Source of the DNA: Azorhizobium sp943371865
Lineage (GTDB): Bacteria; Pseudomonadota; Alphaproteobacteria; Rhizobiales; Xanthobacteraceae
Assembly (NCBI RefSeq): GCF_943371865.1
Contig: NZ_CALRWL010000034.1
Coordinates: 4,162-68,161, forward strand
Length of the DNA: 64,000 nucleotides
Direction: 5' to 3'
Positions 1 through 9,191 of the stretch are shown here, piece after piece. Position 1 is the first letter of the stretch, and every line of letters starts with the position of its first letter. Under the pieces are notes generated by a model. The model saw only the letters and a list, made by a program, of their open reading frames with translations. It was not told the DNA's origin and ran no database searches. The position numbers and the translations under genes were made by a program.

Positions 1-176
1 CTCCCCCCTTGCGGGGGAGGGCTGGGGAGGGGGGTGAAACGCGTCCCGATGGTGCGCGTCCTCCCCTCCTGAGGTCGCGGCCCTGCGCGGCATCCTTCCG
101 CTCCCGCCCGCCACATGCAGCCCTCTCTTCGGAGGCCGTTTCACCCCCCTCCCTGACCTCCCCCGCAAGGGGGGAG
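1..176. repeat. Palindromic intergenic repeat element
   Basis: The segment at 1-40 is the near-perfect reverse complement of 138-176. Each arm carries a small palindrome of the form CTCCCCCC-TTGC-GGGGGAG. The arms flank about 97 bp without a convincing gene. Such G/C-run palindromes recur between genes in many high-GC alphaproteobacteria. It may continue beyond the left edge. The following stretch, 177-447, also shows no gene, only more G-rich sequence and the surE ribosome-binding site. Confidence 0.55.
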
Positions 177-447
177 GAGCCCGCGTCAGCTTGGGGGGAG
201 GTGCATATGCGGTTGACCGGCTGACTGATGCGGCTGGCCGATGCGGTTGAGCCAGGGCTAAGTCATGCGGTCGGGAGCGTTGGGCACACATCGCTGGATC
301 GGCGCGCCCGCGCTCGCGCCCCACGGCGCCCCATCGCGCACCCGCGTTGCAGTCCGGCGGGACAGGGGCTAAGCAGCCCCTGCGATCGCGCGCCCGCGCC
401 GGCCCCGCTGGAGGGCGCGGCGGGTGTGCATACGGAGAGGCAGCCCC

Positions 448-1215
448 ATGCGCATCCTGGTCACCAATGACGACGGCATCCACGCGCCGGGCCTCGATGC
501 CTGCGCCCGCATCGCCGCCGCTCTGTCCGATGACGTGTGGGTGGTGGCGCCCGAGACCGACCAGTCCGGCGTCGCCCATTCGCTGTCGCTCAGCGATCCG
601 CTGCGGTTGCGGCAGGTGTCGGAGCGGCGGTTCGCGGTGAAGGGCACGCCCACCGATTGCGTCATCATGGCCGTGCGCCATCTCCTGGTGGACCAGCCGC
701 CGGATCTGGTGCTGTCCGGCGTCAATCGCGGCCAGAACATCGCAGAGGACGTGAGCTATTCCGGCACGGTGGCCGGAGCCATCGAGGGCACCATCCTAGG
801 CATTCCCTCGGTGGCGCTGTCGCAGGCGTTCGGCCCCACCACCCGCGACAATCCCTCTTATGCCACCGCCGAGGCCCATGGCCCCAAGGTGATCCGCACC
901 TTGCTGAACGAGGGCATCGCCGCCGGCATTCTCATCAATGTGAACTTCCCCGACCGCCCGCCGGAGGGCGTGGCGGGGATCGCGGTCGCCGCCCAGGGCA
1001 AGCGCGACCAGCGCCTCATGCGCATCGAGCCGCGCAAGGATGGCCGCGGCAATGACTATTTCTGGATCGCCTTCGAGCGCCGGAAAAGCGAGACCGTGCC
1101 GGGCTCGGACCTGCGGGCGCTGGACGAGGGTCGCATCTCTGTGACGCCGCTGCGGGTGGACCAGACCGATGAGCCCACCATGACCCGCCTTGCCCAGGTG
1201 TTCGACGCAGGCTGA
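448..1215 (+). CDS. surE: 5'/3'-nucleotidase SurE
   Basis: SurE is a metal-dependent nucleoside monophosphate phosphatase of the cytoplasm, linked to stationary-phase survival. The 256-residue protein opens with MRILVTNDDGIHAPGL; the NDDG aspartates bind the metal. Further family motifs are the TDQSGVAHSLS segment (about residues 36-46) and GVNRGQN (about 92-98). The ATG at 448 follows the GGAGAGG ribosome-binding site at 434-440, and the protein then starts exactly at the family consensus, so an in-frame upstream start at 424 was not used. Length fits the family (about 250). In many alphaproteobacteria surE lies near serS and pcm; here it is followed by sdhE and mfd. Confidence 0.96.
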   Translation: MRILVTNDDGIHAPGLDACARIAAALSDDVWVVAPETDQSGVAHSLSLSDPLRLRQVSERRFAVKGTPTDCVIMAVRHLLVDQPPDLVLSGVNRGQNIAEDVSYSGTVAGAIEGTILGIPSVALSQAFGPTTRDNPSYATAEAHGPKVIRTLLNEGIAAGILINVNFPDRPPEGVAGIAVAAQGKRDQRLMRIEPRKDGRGNDYFWIAFERRKSETVPGSDLRALDEGRISVTPLRVDQTDEPTMTRLAQVFDAG

Positions 1216-1352
1216 GCGTTTCCCGCCGCCGCACGGCAGGATGCCGCGCTTTCGCGCGCCGCGCTTTGCTCCTATAAGCAGCGCCAACGGACGGGCTTCG
1301 CAGCCCGGCCGCATTTGCGTTTGTTGTCTCATCGGCGAGGAGGGTCTGCCCC

Positions 1353-1670
1353 ATGACGGGAACCGTGAAGTCGAGCGCCGGCCTGGACGTGCGCCGCCGC
1401 CGCATCCTGTTTCGCGCCTGGCACCGGGGCACGCGAGAGATGGACCTGCTCATGGGCCGGTTCGCCGATGCCCAGATCGAGGGCCTCACCGAGGACGAAG
1501 TGGCCGCGTTCGAAATCCTGATCGAGGTGGAAGATCCCGACCTGTTCGCCTGGATCAGCGGCTCGCTGCCGACCCCTGCCGCGGTGGACACGCCCATCTT
1601 CCGCAAGCTGCGGGACTGGCATTTGTCCGGCGGTTCGATCCCGGACGAAAGCCCGCTGCGCAACGCCTGA
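1353..1670 (+). CDS. sdhE: FAD assembly factor SdhE (succinate dehydrogenase assembly factor 2 family)
   Basis: This family promotes covalent attachment of FAD to the flavoprotein subunit of succinate dehydrogenase. The 105-residue product is small and helical. It carries the hallmark RGTREMD motif (about residues 28-34), matching the conserved RGxxE, followed by MGRFAD and a C-terminal WISG...P region. The ATG at 1353 follows GAGGAGG at 1336-1342. The adjacent mfd on the same strand is a common arrangement in alphaproteobacteria. Confidence 0.9.
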   Translation: MTGTVKSSAGLDVRRRRILFRAWHRGTREMDLLMGRFADAQIEGLTEDEVAAFEILIEVEDPDLFAWISGSLPTPAAVDTPIFRKLRDWHLSGGSIPDESPLRNA

Positions 1671-1774
1671 GCCGGATCGGCCATCGCCCCTCGGTGTCGG
1701 CCAGCGGGCCGGCGCCCTCCCGCCTGCCTGCCGCGCGTCCGTTGATCGCCGCGGCCATCTGATGGAAGCCCCCC

Positions 1775-4700
1775 GTGAAGCGTCCCCGTTCCCTTGCCGA
1801 AGACCTGACCCCGGGCCGGCCCCTGACCCTGGCCCGCGTGCCCGACGGCATGGAAGGCCTGGTGGTGGCGGATCTGGCCCGCAGCGCGGCCGCCCGCAAG
1901 GATGCGCCCTGGCCCAGTCTGGCGGTGGTGTGCCGGGATGGGCGGCGGCTGGCGGCGCTGGAGCGGGGACTGGCCTTCTTCGCGCCGGAGCTGGAGGTGC
2001 ATACCTTCCCGTCCTGGGATTGCCTGCCCTATGACCGGGCCTCGCCCAATGCGGCCATCGTCGCCCGGCGCATGGCGACGCTCGCCCGTCTGGCGCGGGT
2101 GAAGGGCGGCGGCCCCAGCGTGCTGCTGACCACGGTGAATGCCACCGTGCAGCGGGTGCCATCCAAGGCGCTGCTGGCGGTGCAGTCGCTCTCGGCGGCA
2201 GCGGGCAATGCCATTGCCCTGGAAGGGGTGGCGGAATGGGCCGAGCGCAATGGCTATCTGCGCACCCCCACCGTGCGCGACACCGGCGAATATGCGGTGC
2301 GCGGCGGCCTGATCGATCTCTATCCGCCGGGATTCGACGCGCCGATCCGGCTGGATTTCTTCGGCGATACGCTGGAGAGCATCCGCGCGTTCGATCCGGA
2401 GACCCAGCGCTCCTCCGGCAGCCTGAAGGCGCTGGAACTGGTGCCCATGGCCGAGTTCCAGCTCACCACCGAGACCATGAAGCGCTTCCGCATGGCCTAT
2501 CTGGCGGAGTTCGGCGCCAACACCAAGGGCGACACCCTATATGAGGCGGTGAGCGAAGGCCGCCGCCATGCGGGCATGGAGCATTGGCTGCCGCTGTTCC
2601 ATGAGCGCATGGACACGCTGTTCGACTATCTCCCCGGCACCCCCTTCGCCGTGCAGGCGCAGGCGGAGGATGTGGCGGTCGAGCGCATCACCCAGATCGG
2701 CGATTATTATGCTGCCCGCAAGGAAGCCCTGGCGGACGGCGCGGCGGGCGCGGTCTACAAGCCCCTGCCGCCGGAGCGGCTCTATCTGACCGCGGATGAA
2801 TGGCGCAAGCGCATCGCCGGCCAAAGCCTGGTGCGCATCAGCCCGTTCGCGGTGCCAGACGGCGGCGCCGGCAAGGTGATCGACGCCGGCGGCGTGGACG
2901 GCAAGTCCTTCACCGCCGAGCGGGCCGATCCCGACGTGAACGTGTTCGATCTGGCGGTGGCCCATGTGCGGGCGCTGCAAGGGCAGGGCAAGAAGGTGAT
3001 CCTCGCCGGCTGGAGCGAGGGCTCGCGCGAGCGCCTTGGCACGGTGCTCGCCGATCACGGGCTGAAGGACGTCACCACCGTCTCGCGCTTCGCGCTGATC
3101 GATGCCATTCCGCGCAACAAGGCGACGCTTGCGGTCTATGGGCTGGAGACCGGCTTCGAGACCCCGGAGTTCGCCATCATCGGCGAGCAGGACATTCTGG
3201 GCGACCGGCTGGTGCGGCCCAAGCGCAAGGCGCGCCGGCCGCAGGACGTCATCTCCGAACTCACCGCGCTCACCGCCGGCGATCTGGTGGTGCATGTGGA
3301 CCATGGCATCGGCCGCTTCATCGGCCTCAAAGCCATCGAGGCCATGGGCGCGCCCCATGATTGCCTGGAACTGCACTATGCGGGCGGGGACAAATTGTTC
3401 CTGCCGGTGGAAAATCTCGAACTGCTGACCCGCTACGGCTCCGAGGACACCACCGCCCAGCTGGACCGGCTGGGCAGCGGCGGCTGGCAGGTGCGCAAGG
3501 CGCGGATGAAGAAGCGCATCCGCGAGATGGCTGGCGAACTGGTGAAGATCGCCGCCCAGCGCCATCTAGCCGATGCGCCCAAACTGGTGCCGGCCATGGG
3601 GCTCTATGACGAGTTCCGCGCCCGCTTCCCCTATGAGGAGACCGACGACCAGGAAGCGGCCATCGAGGCGGTGCTGGAGGATCTGGCCTCGGGCCATCCC
3701 ATGGACCGGCTGGTGTGCGGCGACGTGGGCTTTGGCAAGACCGAAGTGGCGTTGCGCGCGGCCTTCGCCGTGGCTCTGTCCGGCAAGCAGGTGGCGGTGG
3801 TGGTGCCCACCACGCTGCTGGCGCGGCAGCATTTCCGCACCTTCGCCGAGCGCTTCAAGGATCTGCCGGTCAAGGTGGCGCAGGCCTCGCGCATGGTCAC
3901 CGGCAAGGAACTCACCGAGGTCAAGAAGGGCCTCGCCGACGGCACCGTGGACATCGTGGTCGGCACCCACGCGCTGCTCAGCAAGACCATCCAGTTCCGC
4001 GATCTGGGCATCGTCATCGTCGACGAGGAGCAGCATTTCGGCGTCGCCCACAAGGAGCGCCTGAAGGCGCTGCGGGCGGAAGTGCATGTGCTGACCCTGA
4101 CCGCGACGCCCATTCCCCGCACCCTGCAACTGGCCATGACCGGCGTGCGCGAGCTCTCCCTCATCGCCACGCCGCCGGTGGATCGCCTGGCGGTGCGCAG
4201 CTTCATCACCCCGTTCGATCCGCTGATCGTGCGCGAAGCCTTGCTGCGCGAGCGCTATCGCGGCGGCCAGAGCTTCTATGTGGTGCCGCGCATCGAGGAT
4301 CTCGCCGAAGTGCGCGACTTCCTGGAGAAGCAGGTGCCCGAGGTGAAGGTGGCGGTGGCCAATGGCCAGATGGCGGCCACCACCCTGGAAGACATCATGT
4401 CGGCCTTCTATGACGGCCAATATGACGTGCTGCTTTCCACCACCATCATCGAGAGCGGGCTGGACGTGCCCAATGCCAACACGCTGATCGTCCACCGCGC
4501 CGACATGTTCGGCCTGTCGCAGCTCTATCAGCTGCGCGGGCGGGTGGGGCGCGCCAAGGCACGGGCCTATGCCATCTTCACCGTCTCGGCCACCAAGGCC
4601 ATGACCACGCAGGCGGAGCGGCGGCTGAAGGTGCTGCAGTCGCTGGAGACATTGGGGGCCGGCTTCCAGCTGGCCAGCCACGATCTGGACATCCGCGGCG

Positions 4701-5290
4701 CCGGCAATCTGTTGGGCGACGAGCAGTCCGGCCACATCAAGGAAGTGGGCTACGAACTCTACCAGGAGATGCTGGAGGAGGCGATTGCGCACCTCAAGGC
4801 CGGCATCACCGACTATGTGGACGACAAGTGGTCGCCCAACATCACCATCGGCATGCCGGTGCTGATTCCGGAGGACTACGTCACCGACCTGCATGTGCGC
4901 CTGGCGCTCTATCGCCGCCTCGCCGACATCGTGGAGGATGCGGACCTGGATTCCTTCGGTGCCGAGCTGGTGGACCGCTTCGGCCCCGCGCCGGAGGAGG
5001 TCACCCACCTGTTGCGCCTGGCCCAGATCAAGACCCTGGCCCGCAAGGCCAATGTGGAGAAGGTGGATGCCGGCCCCAAGGGCGTGGTGCTCGCCTTCCG
5101 CGAGAACCAGTTCGCCGATCCGGCCGGGCTGGTGCAGATGATCAATGCGGAAGGCCCCCAGGCCAAGGTGCGCCCGGACTTCAAGGTGGTGTTCCTGAAG
5201 GACTGGCCCACCGCCGAGGCGCGCCTCAAGGGCACCTTGCAGGTGCTCCGCAAGCTCGCGGGCCTGGTGGAGAAACGCAAGGTGGCCTGA
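1775..5290 (+). CDS. mfd: Transcription-repair coupling factor Mfd
   Basis: Mfd removes RNA polymerase stalled at DNA lesions and recruits UvrA. The protein is 1171 residues, normal for the family. Domains in order: an N-terminal UvrB-like module (about 1-350); a CarD-like RNA polymerase interaction domain near residue 500 (GDLVVHVDHGIGRFIGL); a helicase motor with Walker A GDVGFGKTEVA near 650 and the DEEQ box in IVDEEQHFGV near 748; the QLRGRVGR helicase motif; and a C-terminal TRCF domain (about 1020-1130). The start is GTG at 1775 with GGAAG just upstream at 1764-1768. It follows sdhE after about 100 bp. Confidence 0.97.
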   Translation: MKRPRSLAEDLTPGRPLTLARVPDGMEGLVVADLARSAAARKDAPWPSLAVVCRDGRRLAALERGLAFFAPELEVHTFPSWDCLPYDRASPNAAIVARRMATLARLARVKGGGPSVLLTTVNATVQRVPSKALLAVQSLSAAAGNAIALEGVAEWAERNGYLRTPTVRDTGEYAVRGGLIDLYPPGFDAPIRLDFFGDTLESIRAFDPETQRSSGSLKALELVPMAEFQLTTETMKRFRMAYLAEFGANTKGDTLYEAVSEGRRHAGMEHWLPLFHERMDTLFDYLPGTPFAVQAQAEDVAVERITQIGDYYAARKEALADGAAGAVYKPLPPERLYLTADEWRKRIAGQSLVRISPFAVPDGGAGKVIDAGGVDGKSFTAERADPDVNVFDLAVAHVRALQGQGKKVILAGWSEGSRERLGTVLADHGLKDVTTVSRFALIDAIPRNKATLAVYGLETGFETPEFAIIGEQDILGDRLVRPKRKARRPQDVISELTALTAGDLVVHVDHGIGRFIGLKAIEAMGAPHDCLELHYAGGDKLFLPVENLELLTRYGSEDTTAQLDRLGSGGWQVRKARMKKRIREMAGELVKIAAQRHLADAPKLVPAMGLYDEFRARFPYEETDDQEAAIEAVLEDLASGHPMDRLVCGDVGFGKTEVALRAAFAVALSGKQVAVVVPTTLLARQHFRTFAERFKDLPVKVAQASRMVTGKELTEVKKGLADGTVDIVVGTHALLSKTIQFRDLGIVIVDEEQHFGVAHKERLKALRAEVHVLTLTATPIPRTLQLAMTGVRELSLIATPPVDRLAVRSFITPFDPLIVREALLRERYRGGQSFYVVPRIEDLAEVRDFLEKQVPEVKVAVANGQMAATTLEDIMSAFYDGQYDVLLSTTIIESGLDVPNANTLIVHRADMFGLSQLYQLRGRVGRAKARAYAIFTVSATKAMTTQAERRLKVLQSLETLGAGFQLASHDLDIRGAGNLLGDEQSGHIKEVGYELYQEMLEEAIAHLKAGITDYVDDKWSPNITIGMPVLIPEDYVTDLHVRLALYRRLADIVEDADLDSFGAELVDRFGPAPEEVTHLLRLAQIKTLARKANVEKVDAGPKGVVLAFRENQFADPAGLVQMINAEGPQAKVRPDFKVVFLKDWPTAEARLKGTLQVLRKLAGLVEKRKVA

Positions 5291-5352
5291 CCGGCGGCGG
5301 TATGGGGAGGTTTGGCTGGCTTAACCCGCGTGGAATGGGGTGGGCTACTTTG

Positions 5353-5381
5353 GTACCTCTTTTATCCCCCATTTGAGGTAC
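5353..5381. promoter_or_regulatory. Inverted repeat between mfd and the EAL gene
   Basis: A perfect 7-bp inverted repeat, GTACCTC (5353-5359) and GAGGTAC (5375-5381), is separated by a T/C-rich 15-nt spacer in the 235-bp gap. It could be an operator or a weak hairpin. No partner regulator is evident. Confidence 0.2.
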
Positions 5382-5525
5382 GGTGCGCCGGCTTTATCCC
5401 TTGAATTTACAATGAAATTCACGTTTCACGCCCCGGCGGATGATGGACCTGGGTGCCTCCGCTGTTTAGTGTGAGCGATACCCACATGGCATAGGCGCCC
5501 GCTAGGAAGCGAATGGCGCCATGGA

Positions 5526-7013
5526 ATGATTGAGAGCCGCGCCAGCATGACAGAGTCGTGGGACAAACTTTCCGGCAAACTTGCCGCCATCTATGTCCTG
5601 GCGCTGGTCTGTTGTTTCGCGGTCTATCTGGCCTTTGATCTTCAGCGGTCCTGGAGCGACTCCCTGCGGCGCCTGGACACCCATGCCACGGCGGCGTTGA
5701 AATGGTCCGAGAAGGGCCTGGATGCCACGACGGTCGCCATGAGTGACGCGGCCAAGCGCGGTGCCCTGGCCTGCCGCAACGGCGAAGTGGACCGGCAGCT
5801 CTTCAGCTCCCTCCTCAACGTGCCGGTGGACCGCGTGGCCATTTCAGCGGGCGGAACGGTGTTGTGCGACTGGACGGCGGAGCGCTTCCCGGAGACCGCC
5901 AGCTGCGGCGCCGAGCTGGGATCGCCCATGCGCATCCTGCACACGGTGGGGGATGTCACCGCGGAGGCGCGGGTCTATCCGGCCTGCCTGTTGGCGCCCT
6001 TCTCTTTGACCATCGAAGACATTCGCCTCTCCCTGGTGAATGTGAAGGCGCCCGGCGTCGCCACCGAGGGGCCGCTGCCGACGGTGGCGATCCGCTCCCA
6101 ATCCTGGCCCATGAAAGTGGAGGTGGCCGCGCCCACCAGCTGGATGGCCCGGCGCTGGATGGCGGATCTGCCCGTCCAGGTGGGTCTGTTCACCGTGTTC
6201 GGCGCGCTGATCTGGTTCGGCCCCATTGCCATGCTGCGCCGCCGCCTGTCGGTGGAAGGCCAGGTGCGCACCGCTTTGCGCCGGGGCGAGTTCTTCCTCA
6301 CCTATTTGCCCACGGTGGAAGTGGACACCGGCGATTGGCTCGGGGTGGAAGCGCTCATGCGCTGGAGACACGGCAAGCATGGCCTGCTTCAGCCGGCGGC
6401 CTTCATTCCCTGGATCGAGCGCAGCGCGCTGATCCACGACACCACCAGCTGGGTGCTGCAACAGGCGGCCACCGACCTTGCCCGCATGAACGAACTGCAT
6501 GGCGAACTCTATGTGGGCATCAATCTGCCCCCGACCCAGCTGAATGATCTGCGGGTGGTGGATGCGGCGCTGGACGCCTTCGGCTCGGATCCGCTCAGCC
6601 TCTGTCGGGTGATGTTCGAACTCACCGAGCGCGAGGCGGGCGATTATGCCTCGCCGATAGTGCAGCAGGTGGTCTCGCGCCTGCGCGAGCGGGGGGCGCA
6701 ATTTGCCTTGGACGATTTCGGCATCGGCTATTCCAATCTGGCGTCGCTGAACCTGCTCGACATCGATTTCATCAAGGTGGACAAGAGCTTCGTTCAGGAG
6801 CTGGAGCGGCGCGGCACCGAACCCAACGTGGTGGATACCATCGTGGTCATGGCCCGCGAGTTCGGCGTCGGCATCATCGCCGAGGGCATCGAGACCGAGC
6901 GGCAGCTGGACCGCATCCGGCGCATCGGCATCCGCATGGCGCAGGGCTTCCTGTTCTTCCGGCCCATGACGGTGGAAGCGACCCTCGACCAGTTGCGCCT
7001 GCGCACCCAATAG
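5526..7013 (+). CDS. Cyclic-di-GMP phosphodiesterase, EAL domain with periplasmic CSS-like sensor
   Basis: This protein is predicted to hydrolyse cyclic di-GMP at the inner membrane. Of its 495 residues, a first membrane segment lies at about 18-38, a periplasmic region with several cysteines follows (about 40-215), then a second membrane segment at about 216-236 and a cytoplasmic EAL domain to the end. EAL motifs look intact: VEALMRW, INLPPTQL, FELTERE, DDFGIGYSNLAS, IDFIKVDKSF and AEGIETERQ. There is no GGDEF domain. The topology matches CSS-motif phosphodiesterases, although the canonical Cys-Ser-Ser is replaced by Cys-Asp-Trp near residue 117. A second ATG at 5547 is possible; 5526 was chosen because AGGAAG lies at 5504-5509. 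Confidence 0.9.
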   Translation: MIESRASMTESWDKLSGKLAAIYVLALVCCFAVYLAFDLQRSWSDSLRRLDTHATAALKWSEKGLDATTVAMSDAAKRGALACRNGEVDRQLFSSLLNVPVDRVAISAGGTVLCDWTAERFPETASCGAELGSPMRILHTVGDVTAEARVYPACLLAPFSLTIEDIRLSLVNVKAPGVATEGPLPTVAIRSQSWPMKVEVAAPTSWMARRWMADLPVQVGLFTVFGALIWFGPIAMLRRRLSVEGQVRTALRRGEFFLTYLPTVEVDTGDWLGVEALMRWRHGKHGLLQPAAFIPWIERSALIHDTTSWVLQQAATDLARMNELHGELYVGINLPPTQLNDLRVVDAALDAFGSDPLSLCRVMFELTEREAGDYASPIVQQVVSRLRERGAQFALDDFGIGYSNLASLNLLDIDFIKVDKSFVQELERRGTEPNVVDTIVVMAREFGVGIIAEGIETERQLDRIRRIGIRMAQGFLFFRPMTVEATLDQLRLRTQ

Positions 7014-7035
7014 CGGACGCAGGCCCTCCACGCTG

Positions 7036-7071
7036 CTGGTGTGCAGGCTGCTTATGCCACCTGCGCACCGG
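7036..7071. terminator. Stem-loop between convergent genes
   Basis: GGTGTGCAGG (7038-7047) pairs with CCTGCGCACC (7060-7069) with one wobble pair, around a 12-nt loop; two further outer pairs extend the stem. It lies in the 66-bp gap between two convergent genes. There is no T-tract, so termination is inferred. Confidence 0.4.
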
Positions 7072-7079
7072 AGCAGGCT

Positions 7080-8951
7080 TCAAGGCCCCGGCGCGCGCCA
7101 CCAGGTCTCCGGCAAGGTGCCATAGAGCGAGGTCCGCTCCGGCCGCGCGATCCGCGTCCAGCGCGCCAGCCATTGGCCGGGCGCGTGGAACAAAGGCACC
7201 CCGTACGCGCCGGAGATCAGTGCCCGATCCAGCGCCCGGGCGAAAGAGACGACCTCCGCCTGGGTCTGTGCCTCCAGCAAGGCGGCGATGGCAGCATCGA
7301 TGGCCGCGGATTTCGCCCCCATATAGTTCCGCGTGCCGGGCATGTCGGCCGCCGGCGAGCCGAAATAGAACGCCTGCTCATTGCCCGGAGAGAGGGACTG
7401 GACCCAGGTGAAGGGGACCATGTCGAATTCATAGGCGTTGCGGCGGGCGTCGAACTGGACCGCGTCCACCATCCGCACCGCGACCGTGAGGCCGGCGCGC
7501 TGCATCTGGCTGGAAAAGCCCAGGGCGAGGCGTTCCTGCTCGCGGGTGGCCACCATGATCTCGAACGCGAACGGCGTGCCGGTGGTCACCTGCCGCAGCT
7601 TGCCGTCCTTCTGTTTCCAGCCGGCCTGCGCGAACAGGTCGAGCGCCGCCCTCAGCCGCAGGCGGTCCCGCCCCGACCCATCGCTGACCGGCGGGGCATA
7701 GGTGCCATCCAACACGTCGGGGCGCAGGTCGCCGCGGAAGGGAGCCAGCAGCGTGGCCTCGCGCGCGTCCATCGCCCGGCCCAGGCTCGATAGCTCGGAG
7801 CCATCAAAGAACCCCGCCGTGCGGCGATAGAGGTTGTGGTAGAAATTCTGGTTCAGCCACTCGAAATCGAACAGCTCGATGATCGCCCGGCGCACCCGCA
7901 CATCGGCGAACATGGCCCGGCGGGTGTTGAACACCAGGGCATAGTGCGGCTTGGGCAATTGGGTGGGAATGGTTTCGGTGACCACCAGCCCGGCCCGCAC
8001 CGCCGGGAAATCATAGCCGGTCTTCCAGCGGCCGGGGTCGGTCTCGAACCGGGCCTCCACCAGACCGCGCTTGAAGGCCTCGAATTCGGTGTTGGCGTCG
8101 CGGAAATAGGTGAAGCGCAATTCGGCGAAATTGTAGAGCCCGCGGGTGACCGGCAGATCGCGGGCCCAATAATCGGGATTGCGCGCCAGGGTGACGGTGG
8201 CGCCGGGATCCACCTGCGCCACCCGGTACGGGCCGGAGCCGATGGGCGCGGTGAGGGTGGTTTCCTCGAACGTCTCGGCGTTCACCGCGTGCCGGGGGAG
8301 CACCGGCATCAGGCCCATGATCAGCGGCAGTTCGCGGTCCGGCGCGATGAAGGTGAAGCGGATGCGCGGGCCGTCCACGGTCGCGGCGGCGATCTTGGAA
8401 TAATAGAGTCGCAGGTTGGGCCGGCCCTTCTCCCGCAGCAGCGTGAAGGAGAACAGCACGTCGTCGGCGGTGACCGGGGTGCCGTCGGAAAAGCGCGCGC
8501 GCGAATCGATCTCGAATTCCACGAAACTGCGATCGGCATCGGTGCGGACCGTCTTGGCCAGCAGGCCATAGAGGGTGAAGGGTTCGTCCAGGCCCCGCAC
8601 CAACAGGCTCTCGATCACATAGCCGCGCACGAACGGGGTCGCCGATCCCTTCACCACGAACGGATTGAGGCTGTCGAAGGTGCCCAGCACCGACTGCGAC
8701 AGGCGTCCGCCTTGCGGCGCTTTCGGGTTCACATAGTCGAAATGGGCGAAGCCCGGCGCCCGCGCGGGCAGGCCGTGCATGGCGATGGCGGCCTCGCCCC
8801 CGGCGGACGGAGGAGAAGGCTGGGCCTGCGCGCTTCCAGACGGCAAGGTCACCGTCGCGCAAGTCAGCAGAACAAGGGAGAGAATCACTTGCCATGCGGC
8901 CCGGACGCCGCTGCGGCCGGCGGGGCGGTGAAGATTTGCGCGCGGCGGCAT
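7080..8951 (-). CDS. ABC transporter substrate-binding protein, family 5 (YejA-like)
   Basis: This is a periplasmic binding protein for oligopeptides or similar solutes, feeding an ABC importer not encoded next to it. With the start at 8951 it has 623 residues. An arginine-containing N-terminus is followed by a hydrophobic stretch ending at GSAQAQ, a signal peptide of about 43 residues. Family features include the opening GGRLSQSVLGTFDSLNPF, the DGTPVTADDVLFSF segment, GSGPYRVAQVDPG and ARNPDYW. The length and the FDYVNPKAPQGG opening resemble YejA-type proteins. Longer starts at 8984 and 8993 exist, but GGAAG about six bases before 8951 and signal-peptide placement favour 8951. It is isolated from permease genes, so the substrate is unknown. 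Confidence 0.87.
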   Translation of the reverse strand: MPPRANLHRPAGRSGVRAAWQVILSLVLLTCATVTLPSGSAQAQPSPPSAGGEAAIAMHGLPARAPGFAHFDYVNPKAPQGGRLSQSVLGTFDSLNPFVVKGSATPFVRGYVIESLLVRGLDEPFTLYGLLAKTVRTDADRSFVEFEIDSRARFSDGTPVTADDVLFSFTLLREKGRPNLRLYYSKIAAATVDGPRIRFTFIAPDRELPLIMGLMPVLPRHAVNAETFEETTLTAPIGSGPYRVAQVDPGATVTLARNPDYWARDLPVTRGLYNFAELRFTYFRDANTEFEAFKRGLVEARFETDPGRWKTGYDFPAVRAGLVVTETIPTQLPKPHYALVFNTRRAMFADVRVRRAIIELFDFEWLNQNFYHNLYRRTAGFFDGSELSSLGRAMDAREATLLAPFRGDLRPDVLDGTYAPPVSDGSGRDRLRLRAALDLFAQAGWKQKDGKLRQVTTGTPFAFEIMVATREQERLALGFSSQMQRAGLTVAVRMVDAVQFDARRNAYEFDMVPFTWVQSLSPGNEQAFYFGSPAADMPGTRNYMGAKSAAIDAAIAALLEAQTQAEVVSFARALDRALISGAYGVPLFHAPGQWLARWTRIARPERTSLYGTLPETWWRAPGP

Positions 8952-9098
8952 CAGCGCTTCCGAAACTGGCGTTGTCTCACCCATGGCACCCATGTTTTCG
9001 GCAACGCTGTCGCGCCCTGGCCGTATTCTTGGGCAAGGTAGCACATGACGCACGAATCCAGTGCGCAGCGCGCAGCAGCGGCCACGGTCTTGCCTCAT

Positions 9099-9126
9099 TT
9101 GACACCGACAGAGCGGGCGTTACGAG
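9099..9126 (+). promoter_or_regulatory. Candidate promoter of ialB
   Basis: A consensus -35 hexamer TTGACA (9099-9104) is followed after 16 nt by TACGAG (9121-9126), about 65 nt before the ialB start. The -10 match is poor; this is a prediction from sequence only. Confidence 0.3.
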
Positions 9127-9191
9127 GGGCGAAGGCTCGCACGTCGCCGCTGTCCTTGCGCTTGGCGACACGCACCACAGGGAAAACGGGA

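Noticed and set aside
3566..5008. 480-codon minus-strand open frame inside mfd
   Set aside because: Antisense to the helicase part of mfd, which has intact motifs; codon bias follows mfd.
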